Assembly (NCBI GenBank): GCA_047632595.1 | Contig: JBLIDK010000058.1 | Span: 1 to 11,643 of the forward strand | DNA from: JBLIDK01 sp047632595 | GTDB taxonomy: Bacteria > Bacteroidota > Bacteroidia > Sphingobacteriales > Sphingobacteriaceae | Length of the DNA: 11,643 nt | Reading direction: 5' to 3' | Part shown: positions 1 through 6,909 of the stretch, piece by piece | Numbering within the stretch: position 1 is the stretch's first letter | Layout of the letters: each line of letters begins with the position of its first letter | Notes under the pieces: model-generated | Told to the model about the DNA's origin: nothing | What the model saw: only the letters and a program-made list of their open reading frames with translations | Database searches by the model: none | Made by a program: the position numbers and the translations under genes

Positions 1-711
1 CTTATTAATATTCTTTGCCTTAGTGAATATTTCACTTTACTTAAAAACAAAGGCATTGCTCACTACCGCCTTATCGGATTAGTTTCAGGGGCTTTGTTTT
101 ACACCTTTTTCATGATGGCAGTGCTAACTGAGAACATGAACTATTTAGCTGGAACCATACTACTAGTTTTTGCACCACTTTTAGCAGCTTTATTTGATAA
201 AAGAACAAAAAACCCTATTCCTGCCTTAGCAAGCACCTCAGCCTCTTTAGTTTTTATTGCGCTTCCAATATCATTAATTACATTGATTGGATTTAAAGAA
301 CCGATATATAACGGAGCCTTAGTATTCGGAATAATTTGTTTCTTTTGGGTAAACGACACCATGGCTTATTTGACTGGTCGATTAATTGGAAGACGCAAGT
401 TAATGGAGCGAATATCTCCAGGAAAAACCATTGAAGGCACATTAGGTGGCTTGGTGTTTACCTTAATATTTGCCTACTTTGTAAGTGGCCGTTTAAGTGG
501 CTACTTAAATGCTACAGAATGGGCTACAGTAGCAGCTATTTCAGTTGTATTTGGAAATATTGGCGATTTAAGCGAATCGTTCTTTAAGCGACATGTTGGT
601 GCTAAAGACTCAGGAAATTTATTACCCGGTCATGGTGGTTTTTTAGACCGTTTTGATTCAGTTATCGGCGCAAGCCCATTTATTTTTATCTATTTATACT
701 TATTCTCGTAA
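1..711 (+). CDS. cdsA: Phosphatidate cytidylyltransferase, 5' partial
   Basis: Makes CDP-diacylglycerol from phosphatidic acid and CTP in the inner membrane, the branch point of phospholipid synthesis. The reading frame is open from base 1 without a stop, so the start lies upstream of the window; 236 residues are visible. The internal TTG at 94 is not a credible start because coding continues before it. The visible part is a run of hydrophobic helices. It contains the CDP-DAG-synthase block ND-x2-AY-x2-GR-x2-GR followed by SPGKTIEG, and near the C-terminus the full family signature at visible residues 193-219 (bases 577-657), beginning SFFKR, continuing KDSGNLLPGHGG and ending DRFD; its Asp residues bind the catalytic metals. 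The stop TAA (709-711) is one base before the psd ATG, so the two genes are almost certainly one operon with coupled translation. Identification is secure. Confidence 0.96.
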   Translation, partial: LINILCLSEYFTLLKNKGIAHYRLIGLVSGALFYTFFMMAVLTENMNYLAGTILLVFAPLLAALFDKRTKNPIPALASTSASLVFIALPISLITLIGFKEPIYNGALVFGIICFFWVNDTMAYLTGRLIGRRKLMERISPGKTIEGTLGGLVFTLIFAYFVSGRLSGYLNATEWATVAAISVVFGNIGDLSESFFKRHVGAKDSGNLLPGHGGFLDRFDSVIGASPFIFIYLYLFS

Positions 712-712
712 T

Positions 713-1369
713 ATGACTATACACAGAGAAGGCCACGTGCCTATAATGATTGCCTTAATTTTGGCCTTAGTTTTCAATTGCATTGGTTGGGCATGGTTTC
801 CACAAGTAATGGGTGTTAAAATGGGCGTAGCTATTTTTACCATTGTGGTGTTTTGTCTATTAGTTTGGTTTTTTAGAAGTCCAACTAGAAAAATTTCAAG
901 AGGTGAAAATAATGTGATATCCCCTTGCGACGGAAAGGTGGTGATCATTGAAGAAGTAGATGAACCAGAATTTCTAAAAGAAAAAGTGATTCAGATAAGT
1001 ATTTTTATGAGCCCTTTAAATGTTCACATTCAGTGGCATGCCCTTAGCGGGATTATAGAATACTTTAAGTACCACCCAGGAAAATATTTAGTTGCTTGGC
1101 ATCCAAAATCAAGCACAATGAATGAGCGAACTACTACTGTTTACAAGCACAAAAGTGGAGCTAGAGTATTAGTCCGCCAAGTTGCAGGAGCTTTGGCGCG
1201 TAGAATTAGGTGGTATGTTGAGAAAGACCAAAATGTTGCACAAGGCAATGAGCTTGGCTTTATAAAATTTGGCTCTCGAGTAGATGTTTACCTACCAATT
1301 GGCACTAAAATCAATGTAAAAATAGGTGATAAGGTGAGTGGGCTAGAGACCGTTTTGGCTGATTTGTAA
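713..1369 (+). CDS. psd: Phosphatidylserine decarboxylase proenzyme (short form)
   Basis: Decarboxylates phosphatidylserine to phosphatidylethanolamine at the inner membrane, using a pyruvoyl group made by self-cleavage. The protein is 218 residues, the length of the short PSD family common in Bacteroidota. An N-terminal MTIHREGH motif is followed by two hydrophobic helices (about 10-30 and 36-54). The PCDGKV block (Asp73) and MSPLNVHIQWH block (His105) supply the probable catalytic Asp and His, NERT lies at 137-140, and the self-cleavage Gly187-Ser188 sits in IKFGSRVDVYLP, replacing the LGST of the long form. Ser188 would become the pyruvoyl of the small alpha chain. I chose ATG 713 rather than a longer TTG start at 653, because 653 lies inside cdsA and adds residues read from the cdsA frame-shifted sequence. 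It is convergent with the following minus-strand gene across 47 bases that hold only weak AT-rich dyads, none a convincing terminator. Confidence 0.95.
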   Translation: MTIHREGHVPIMIALILALVFNCIGWAWFPQVMGVKMGVAIFTIVVFCLLVWFFRSPTRKISRGENNVISPCDGKVVIIEEVDEPEFLKEKVIQISIFMSPLNVHIQWHALSGIIEYFKYHPGKYLVAWHPKSSTMNERTTTVYKHKSGARVLVRQVAGALARRIRWYVEKDQNVAQGNELGFIKFGSRVDVYLPIGTKINVKIGDKVSGLETVLADL

Positions 1370-1416
1370 TAAAATAACTTTGAATAAGTTCATTATACAA
1401 GTTAAAACTGATAGAA

Positions 1417-3198
1417 TTACTTAATTTGAAATTTGGTTAAACCCTTATCAATTTGCTTAATTAATTCTTTTCGTCTATCAGAGGCTTTGTCCAATTTATC
1501 TTCCATTTTTAATGCCTCAATGTATCTATTTTGACTTATTAAAAGTACAATAAGGTTGAACTTTGGCTCGTCATATCTATAATTTATTTCTATGGCTTTT
1601 CGATATAAAATTTCCGCTTTATCTATTTCTCCGTTTAGAAAGCAGGAGCTGCCAAGATCGTTTAGAACGTGATAGTTATAAGGGCTTATTTTTAATGCCT
1701 TTTTAAAATCTATATCGGCTTTTGACAAATTACCCGAACTCACATTAGCATTTGCCCTGTACCAACTAATAGGAACTCCAAATTCATCTGTTTCGGTAAA
1801 TATATTTTCTGAAACATCGGCATAACGAATAACTTCTAATTGATTACCTTGATAATATGCCTTTCTCATTAATGTAAGATAAAGCTCTGATTTAACTTTA
1901 AACAAACTTGCAACTGTTATAACCAGAAATAACATTGCAATAAGAGCGAAAATTGATTTTGACCTAATTTTAATTTGACGAGCATCTTTCTTTGAAAATG
2001 AAAGTGCAAGTGCAAATAAAAGAGCAAGAATTGTAAGATGTTCTACTCTTCCCATTGGAAAAGAAAAGAAGCAAATTGTACCAAAGCCCATAAATCCACA
2101 AAAAAGAATAGGAGCCAAAGGGCTTTCATTCAAACAAAATAAAAGTCTTAATAATACAAAAACAATAAAACTTAAAAAAATTGCAAACCCTAAAATCCCC
2201 AGTTCAGAAAGCACTTTAAGATATTCGTTATGAGGGCTTTGAAAAATCACATTAAGGTCTGTGACTTTGTAAATATCTGGAACTCCAAGTTTGGTGTAAT
2301 GAAGTTTCCAATTTCCTGCACCTACTCCCAAAACAGGCTTCTCATATATAAGTTTATACGTCTTATCCCAAACTAATACCCTTTCATTTAAGGTTCCAAA
2401 ATCACTAATTTTTTCAATTTCAAAGTTTTTAGTCTCTCCAAGAATTGTGTTGGATATAATTGTTGGAAACACTTTGAAAAAAAATAATGATAAGACTAAA
2501 ACAAAAAATACACCTATTAATTTTACACCTCTTTTAGAAACCTTTAGGTTCTTGCAGCCAAGTAAAATGAGGTAACATAAACTAAAAACTACCATGCCAA
2601 CAATCACTCCTCTGCTGCGTAAAAACCCAATCACCAAAAGTTGTAGAATGAATAGTATCAATGAAATACTTCTCCAACGGCCTTTAAACACTTTTACTCC
2701 TATAAAAGAGGCAATTGCTGTTAAAAAAGTGAGACTTGAGTAAAGATTTTTATGACCACTTATACCTGAAACTTGAACAATACTTTCATAAGAGTAATTT
2801 GATATTTGGGCACATTGATACAAAAATGTAATAAATGAAAAAAGAAAACAAAGCTCGATGGCTTTGATTAAAATAACTTGAGTATTGAATTTGTCTTTTT
2901 GCAAGTTATAACAAGCAATAAATAATATACTTATGAATAAAATTGCCCTAAATAACTCTGAAAATGCTAAGGAAATAGAAGTAGCCCAGAATGCTGAAAT
3001 ACCAATTAAAATTACAAAGCTTAATAACAAAAAATGAGCTAAGCTAATTTTAATTCTAATTCCCTTTTCCTCAATTAATAAATAAACGGAATACACAAAA
3101 ATAGTTAAGGAAAGCAGGGCAAGCCTTGTGCTAAAAGTAGCGTCTAACAATAAGGGGAATGATGTTTGTAGAATTGCTACAACAAAAAAAAGAAACAA
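1417..3198 (-). CDS. O-antigen ligase/polymerase (Wzy_C) with C-terminal TPR domain
   Basis: Predicted inner-membrane glycan transferase of the WaaL/Wzy/PglL superfamily, which moves lipid-linked glycans onto lipid A, a growing polymer, or protein. About the first 435 residues are a series of hydrophobic helices. The family's large periplasmic loop lies near 245-330, with NERVLVWDKTY (271-281), KPVLGVGAGNW (287-297) and SPHNEYLKVLSELGILGF (321-338); an SGHKN motif (147-151) and Arg194/Arg196 in RSRG match other conserved positions. Residues about 465-580 form two to three TPR-like helical pairs, for example ADIDFKKALKISP and AEILYRKAIEIN. The only conventional start is TTG 3198, which puts a hydrophobic helix at the very N-terminus. 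The same frame is open back to 3279 and encodes a basic stretch (KKLFSYLKKRK), so the true start may be a non-standard codon upstream. It lies 73 bases after the preceding gene. Ligase versus polymerase versus protein glycosyltransferase cannot be decided from sequence. Confidence 0.85.
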   Translation of the reverse strand: MFLFFVVAILQTSFPLLLDATFSTRLALLSLTIFVYSVYLLIEEKGIRIKISLAHFLLLSFVILIGISAFWATSISLAFSELFRAILFISILFIACYNLQKDKFNTQVILIKAIELCFLFSFITFLYQCAQISNYSYESIVQVSGISGHKNLYSSLTFLTAIASFIGVKVFKGRWRSISLILFILQLLVIGFLRSRGVIVGMVVFSLCYLILLGCKNLKVSKRGVKLIGVFFVLVLSLFFFKVFPTIISNTILGETKNFEIEKISDFGTLNERVLVWDKTYKLIYEKPVLGVGAGNWKLHYTKLGVPDIYKVTDLNVIFQSPHNEYLKVLSELGILGFAIFLSFIVFVLLRLLFCLNESPLAPILFCGFMGFGTICFFSFPMGRVEHLTILALLFALALSFSKKDARQIKIRSKSIFALIAMLFLVITVASLFKVKSELYLTLMRKAYYQGNQLEVIRYADVSENIFTETDEFGVPISWYRANANVSSGNLSKADIDFKKALKISPYNYHVLNDLGSSCFLNGEIDKAEILYRKAIEINYRYDEPKFNLIVLLISQNRYIEALKMEDKLDKASDRRKELIKQIDKGLTKFQIK

Positions 3199-3271
3199 CG
3201 TAAAGGCAGTTGTTTCTTTTCTTTTTTTAAGATATGAAAATAATTTTTTCAGACTATTCCGATTTCGCCAA

Positions 3272-3979
3272 TTATTTAATTAAAAAGGCATCAGAAATAA
3301 TTAATGGCGCACCACTTTGTGGGTTTACTACAACATCATATAATCCAGGCAGAACATTATTAGGAATGAAAAAAGTAGCATCCATTTTTTGACTGTTTAA
3401 AAATGCTCTATCGAATGGATAAATTGGGGATGCCTGATTAAAGCGTAATGCTACAGTATTGGTAGCTTGGGTGAAATTAACACCTAGACTTCCCGCAAAT
3501 GACACTTGAACTACATCATCTCTATAAGAGGATTGTGGAAAAACCGCTAGGTTTGGCGAGCCTGAGTTAGAAATAAAAGAGGCTGATCTAGCGTGTAATG
3601 CATAAGGTACACTTAGCAATTGATAGCTTCCAATAATAGAATAATTACTACCACCATTGATGTCAATTTCAGTTTTTACAAAATATTCGTTTTCCCCCCA
3701 ATTTATACTAGAAAAGTTACTGAATTCTGGGCTTCCTTGTCCAACTTCAATTGTAACTAAACCATTATCATTTGTAGTAGGTGAATGTGTTTCAACATAA
3801 ACAGGAGTTCCAGAATTCGAGTTTTTTAAAATGCTGATTCGCATTCCTATGCTTGAATTTTTTACTAAATGACCATCATTGTCTCTTACAACCAACTGAT
3901 AACTAAAAGCATCAGGGCTTTGGGAAAATACAGTTACTGAAATAATAATTGTTAAAATAAATGACGAAATAATTTTCAT
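3272..3979 (-). CDS. Secreted Bacteroidota surface-module protein with IPT-like C-terminal domain
   Basis: Function unknown; exported. A signal peptide covers residues 1-20 (MKIISSF..., hydrophobic core, VFSQ). Residues 21-137 are a module I recognise from many Bacteroidota secreted proteins: it opens with PDAFSYQLVVRDNDG, contains VYVETHSPTTNDNGLVTIEVGQG and closes with SYQLLSVPYALHA. In other proteins this module usually precedes collagen-like or other repeats. Here it is followed by a single beta-rich domain (141-235) with the pattern of an IPT/Ig-like fold: FPQSSYRDDVVQVSFAG, VNFTQATNT, and PGLYDVVVNPQSGAPLIISDAFLI. There is no T9SS C-terminal sorting domain, unlike its upstream neighbour, so its final location (periplasm, or surface in complex with a partner) is open. 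It starts at ATG 3979, 14 bases after the stop of the preceding gene, and is therefore probably co-transcribed with it. Confidence 0.8.
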   Translation of the reverse strand: MKIISSFILTIIISVTVFSQSPDAFSYQLVVRDNDGHLVKNSSIGMRISILKNSNSGTPVYVETHSPTTNDNGLVTIEVGQGSPEFSNFSSINWGENEYFVKTEIDINGGSNYSIIGSYQLLSVPYALHARSASFISNSGSPNLAVFPQSSYRDDVVQVSFAGSLGVNFTQATNTVALRFNQASPIYPFDRAFLNSQKMDATFFIPNNVLPGLYDVVVNPQSGAPLIISDAFLIK

Positions 3980-3993
3980 AGTTCTTGGATTAA

Positions 3994-4473
3994 TTAATTT
4001 TTAATGATTTTATAGGTGTTCCTGTTTTGATTATTGTCTATTAGGCTCAATACGTATGTACCTTTAGCTAAATGGGAAAAATCAAATTGAGTAGTTTTCT
4101 TGTCTACCGATAGTTGCTGAATTTCCCGACCATTTAAATCTGTAAGTCTTGAGGTGTAAGTCTCATTTTTAAAGTTTTCGATATCTAATATTAAAACATC
4201 TTTAACTGGATTAGGATAGGTGGAAACCGATAATTTTGCATTGAACATATTATCAATCGACGTTAGCACCTCAAAGGGTTGTTGAACTCCTATATTGACA
4301 GAACCATTAGAACCAGTTAACTCACCATAAAACACTTGCCCAAGTGTAGAATGTGCAGTTCCTTGAGAGCCCATTGCTGTGCCACCGGCAGAATTTGTAG
4401 AAACTTGCGCAAAAGCAAATGAGACGTTGAAAAATAAAATACAGAAAGAACAAAGTAAAATTGTAATTTTCAT
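3994..4473 (-). CDS. Small secreted protein with T9SS type A sorting domain
   Basis: A 159-residue exported protein of unknown function. It has a signal peptide (MKITILLCSF through FAFA), a short N-terminal module (QVSTNSAGGTAMGSQGT, STLGQVFYGELTGSNGS, GVQQPFEV) that recurs in Bacteroidota secreted proteins, and from about residue 82 a classic type A C-terminal sorting domain: YPNPVKDVLILDI, LTDLNGREI, HLAKGTYVLSLID. This domain sends proteins through the type IX secretion system, where it is normally cleaved and the cargo attached to the cell surface. A longer in-frame ATG at 4497 adds eight residues, but I prefer ATG 4473: it gives a standard signal peptide, and a strong promoter (4495-4526) would start transcription downstream of 4497. 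It is first in a likely transcript with the module protein at 3272-3979. The mature part before the sorting domain is only about 50 residues, too small for an obvious enzyme. Confidence 0.85.
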   Translation of the reverse strand: MKITILLCSFCILFFNVSFAFAQVSTNSAGGTAMGSQGTAHSTLGQVFYGELTGSNGSVNIGVQQPFEVLTSIDNMFNAKLSVSTYPNPVKDVLILDIENFKNETYTSRLTDLNGREIQQLSVDKKTTQFDFSHLAKGTYVLSLIDNNQNRNTYKIIKN

Positions 4474-4494
4474 AGACTTCAAGGATTGTATAAT

Positions 4495-4526
4495 CAAAAA
4501 TACTAAAATTTATTTAACTGTACAAA
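4495..4526 (-). promoter_or_regulatory. Bacteroidota-type promoter for the T9SS cargo gene
   Basis: Reading the minus strand, TTTG (4526-4523) is followed after exactly 20 bases by TATTTTTG (4502-4495). This matches the Bacteroidota sigma factor consensus TTTG (-33) and TAnnTTTG (-7) at the usual spacing. Transcription would begin around 4485-4490, just upstream of ATG 4473, and would exclude the alternative ATG 4497. It sits in the 74-base gap after dinB, so it separates the cargo/Wzy_C group from the protease/dinB group. Confidence 0.7.
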
Positions 4527-4571
4527 TAGCTGTTATTTAATGCTTTAATTTAACTTTTTACGTTAAATGGT

Positions 4572-5645
4572 TTAAAACTTCAATTTAAGCTGCAAATGAT
4601 GTGTTTTAAGATTTGAAACACTTAGTCCAAGTAGCCTTACTGGTTTTTCTGAAACATCTGTTTGAAAAAGCAATTCTTTTGCCACTTTATTTATGATTTC
4701 CTTTTCAGTAAACAAGGTGCTCAAAGTTTTTGAACGAGTTACTTGGTTAAAATCGTGGTACTTTACTTTTAGGGTTAAGGTTTGTCCGTAAATTGAATTT
4801 GAATGCATTCTATTTAAAACTTCTGCCCCAACTTTTTCCAATTCATTTATCATTTGAGACAAATTATGAAGGTCTTGTTCAAAGGTCTGTTCTGAACCGA
4901 TTGATTTTCGCTCTCTATCGGGTTTTACTTCACGCTCATCAATTCCACGACTAATATTAAAGTAATATAAGCCTGCTTTGCCAAAACGCTCCATCAGCTC
5001 CTCCCTAGACCTTTCTTTTAAGTCGTTTGAAGTATTAATACCACAGCTATTCATTTTGGCTAAAGTTTTAACGCCAATTCCATGAAAGCGAGTTAGAGGC
5101 AAAGTGCTAAGAAATGAATTTATTTCCTTTGGGGCAATTACTTTTTGACCATTCGGCTTATTGACATCGGAAGCAACTTTTGCTAAAAACTTGTTAATGC
5201 TTATTCCTGCTGAAGATCGTAGACCAGTATTTTGAAAAATAGTATCTCTAATTTCTTTTGCAACTTCAGCAGCAATGTAAATATCAAAACACGATTCGGT
5301 AACATCCAAATAGGCTTCATCTAACGATAAAGGTTCAATTTTAGTGGTGTAATTCGAAAAAATTTCGTGCATGGATTTTGAAACTGCTTTGTAGGCATCA
5401 AATCGTGGAGGAACTATAATTAAATCTGGACAAAGCTGCTTTGCTTTATTAGAGGACATTGCTGATTTCACGCCATAAGAACGAGCCTCGTAACTACTTG
5501 CAGCTATTACTCCACGCTTTGATGGGTCGCCACCAACGGCAATCGGAACTCCTCTATACTTAGAATTATCTCGCTGCTCTACCGAGGCATAAAAGGCATC
5601 CATGTCAATGTGAATAATTCTTCGTAATGCCTTTTGGTCGCTCAT
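4572..5645 (-). CDS. dinB: DNA polymerase IV (Y-family translesion polymerase)
   Basis: Error-prone polymerase that copies past damaged bases in the cytoplasm. The 357-residue length is normal for DinB. Palm/fingers: HIDMDAFYASVEQ gives metal ligand Asp14 and steric-gate Tyr19; IAVGG and AASYEARSYGVKSAM-like segments (IAASSYEARSYGVKSAM, 47-63) follow; SLDEAYLDV gives catalytic Asp109 and Glu110; SAGISINKFLAKVASDVNKP (145-164) is the family's conserved block. The thumb carries the helix-hairpin-helix FHGIGVKTLAKM (187-198). The little finger ends in LLGLSVSNL, and the last six residues QLKLKF (352-357) match the C-terminal sliding-clamp-binding peptide seen as QLVLGL in E. coli. It starts at ATG 5645, only 7 bases after the preceding lipoprotein gene, so it is probably read from the protease promoter. 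No LexA-type operator is visible in that 7-base gap. Confidence 0.96.
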   Translation of the reverse strand: MSDQKALRRIIHIDMDAFYASVEQRDNSKYRGVPIAVGGDPSKRGVIAASSYEARSYGVKSAMSSNKAKQLCPDLIIVPPRFDAYKAVSKSMHEIFSNYTTKIEPLSLDEAYLDVTESCFDIYIAAEVAKEIRDTIFQNTGLRSSAGISINKFLAKVASDVNKPNGQKVIAPKEINSFLSTLPLTRFHGIGVKTLAKMNSCGINTSNDLKERSREELMERFGKAGLYYFNISRGIDEREVKPDRERKSIGSEQTFEQDLHNLSQMINELEKVGAEVLNRMHSNSIYGQTLTLKVKYHDFNQVTRSKTLSTLFTEKEIINKVAKELLFQTDVSEKPVRLLGLSVSNLKTHHLQLKLKF

Positions 5646-5652
5646 CTTAAAC

Positions 5653-6909
5653 TTATTCGTTTAGTAAAGTCTGCATGAATTGTTCAAATTCATCCACAAA
5701 TGCATCGTAGTGATGCCCCGTTCCTGGTCCTGAAAAACCGGTGTGAATTCTTCTAACTTTACCTTTTTTATCGATGTAAATAGTAGTTGGAAAACTTAAT
5801 ACATGATTTAACATGGGCAAAGTTTCATTTGCCTTTTTCTTATCAGCAAGTCCTGCCAATAACACATCGTATTCCACTCCGAAACGCTTAATAAGTCGTT
5901 CTAAGTTTTTCTTTTCTTTTTCAAAATTTTCACTTCGCTCGTAAGCCAATGCAATAATTTCAAGACCTTCTTCTTTATGATTTTTGAAATAATCAGAATA
6001 AAAAGAAGTTTCATCCATACAATTCGGACACCAACTACCCATTATTTGAATTAAAACTACTTTGTCTTTATATTTTTCATCACTTAATGATACTAGTTGA
6101 TTATCCAGATTTGGAAAAGTGAAGAAAACACTGTCAAAGCCTTCTTTAATATAGGTTAAGTCATAGGCATTCGGTAAGGACACGCTATCATCCTTAACTG
6201 CAGACCAGTTTTCTAAATAGCTAGTTCCAGAATAAAAATTCCCATTCGCTAATTCTCCATTTTCAGTAATATCTGCTTGAAAAATAAAAGCATGAGAACC
6301 ATCGAATGTGCTAAGAGATACTTTTGAGCCATTCACTTCCCCATCAAGGTATCGAAAGTCACCAGTGGCAGTTAAAATTGTGCCTTTAAGCTTGGCACCA
6401 TTTTGTGTGAACTCACCAATAGCTTTAGTCGTGTCTTTCCCATCATAAATAAAAGTGATGTCCCATTTGCCCGAAATATTTGCGGTTGGTTTATCAGGAG
6501 TTTTTGAAAATCTCCATTGTATGTTTCTCCAAGCTTTCCAAGGCATGGAACGAGTAGTTTTAGCATAATGCTTAATCCACTCTCCTTCTATTTCGCCACT
6601 TTGCGTTAATTTTCCTTTAAATTCGGTATCAAAAACTGGTAGTTTAATGAACACAGAGTCCTCAATGAATGTTACTTCATCAACCACAATTTTTTCCTCG
6701 GCATTCCTTATTAATAAGGCAACTTTACCATTTCCACCATCCACAACATCAAAGTTAAAGGGCAGTTGTTGATCTGCTTCGTTTGTTAAAACCGAGCGCC
6801 AAGTTTCTCCAATTTTAAATTTAGGAGGTCCAGAAGTGCATCCAATCAAAACTAGTAAAGGAATGATTAAGGCAATAAAAAGCTTAGTGTGTAATGCTGA
6901 TTTTCTCAT
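5653..6909 (-). CDS. TlpA-like thiol-disulfide oxidoreductase lipoprotein
   Basis: Predicted membrane-anchored periplasmic protein of 418 residues. The signal peptide ends in lipobox LIGC (Cys24). Residues about 28-240 are a beta-rich region typical of Bacteroidota TlpA relatives, with GKWDITFIYDGKDT (147-160), GTILTATGDFRYLDG (176-190) and LSTFDGSHAFIF (199-210). The thioredoxin-fold domain covers about 255-415: the redox motif is WCPNC (Cys294, Cys297), and the cis-proline is Pro374 in SFPTTIYID. Such proteins reduce or exchange disulfides in periplasmic partners. The ATG at 6909 lies inside the 3' end of the metallopeptidase gene (26-base overlap); it is the only start that keeps the signal peptide, since the next Met is residue 123. 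The overlap implies translational coupling with the protease, a cysteine-containing exported protein. The actual redox partner is unknown. Confidence 0.9.
   Translation of the reverse strand: MRKSALHTKLFIALIIPLLVLIGCTSGPPKFKIGETWRSVLTNEADQQLPFNFDVVDGGNGKVALLIRNAEEKIVVDEVTFIEDSVFIKLPVFDTEFKGKLTQSGEIEGEWIKHYAKTTRSMPWKAWRNIQWRFSKTPDKPTANISGKWDITFIYDGKDTTKAIGEFTQNGAKLKGTILTATGDFRYLDGEVNGSKVSLSTFDGSHAFIFQADITENGELANGNFYSGTSYLENWSAVKDDSVSLPNAYDLTYIKEGFDSVFFTFPNLDNQLVSLSDEKYKDKVVLIQIMGSWCPNCMDETSFYSDYFKNHKEEGLEIIALAYERSENFEKEKKNLERLIKRFGVEYDVLLAGLADKKKANETLPMLNHVLSFPTTIYIDKKGKVRRIHTGFSGPGTGHHYDAFVDEFEQFMQTLLNE

Noticed and set aside
94..711. TTG 94 as the start of a complete cdsA
   Set aside because: The frame is open and hydrophobic back to base 1, and the family is longer than 205 residues; the gene is cut by the window edge.
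653..712. Upstream extension of psd to a TTG start
   Set aside because: It lies inside cdsA in another frame. The psd N-terminal motif begins at ATG 713, one base after the cdsA stop.
1370..1416. Bidirectional terminator between psd and the Wzy_C gene
   Set aside because: Only five- to six-base A/T dyads (such as TAACTT/AAGTTA) and no clear T tract; not convincing.
4548..4568. AT-rich dyad ATTTAAC/GTTAAAT after dinB as a terminator
   Set aside because: Only seven A/T-rich pairs and no T tract on the minus strand. It may be chance in a very AT-rich gap.
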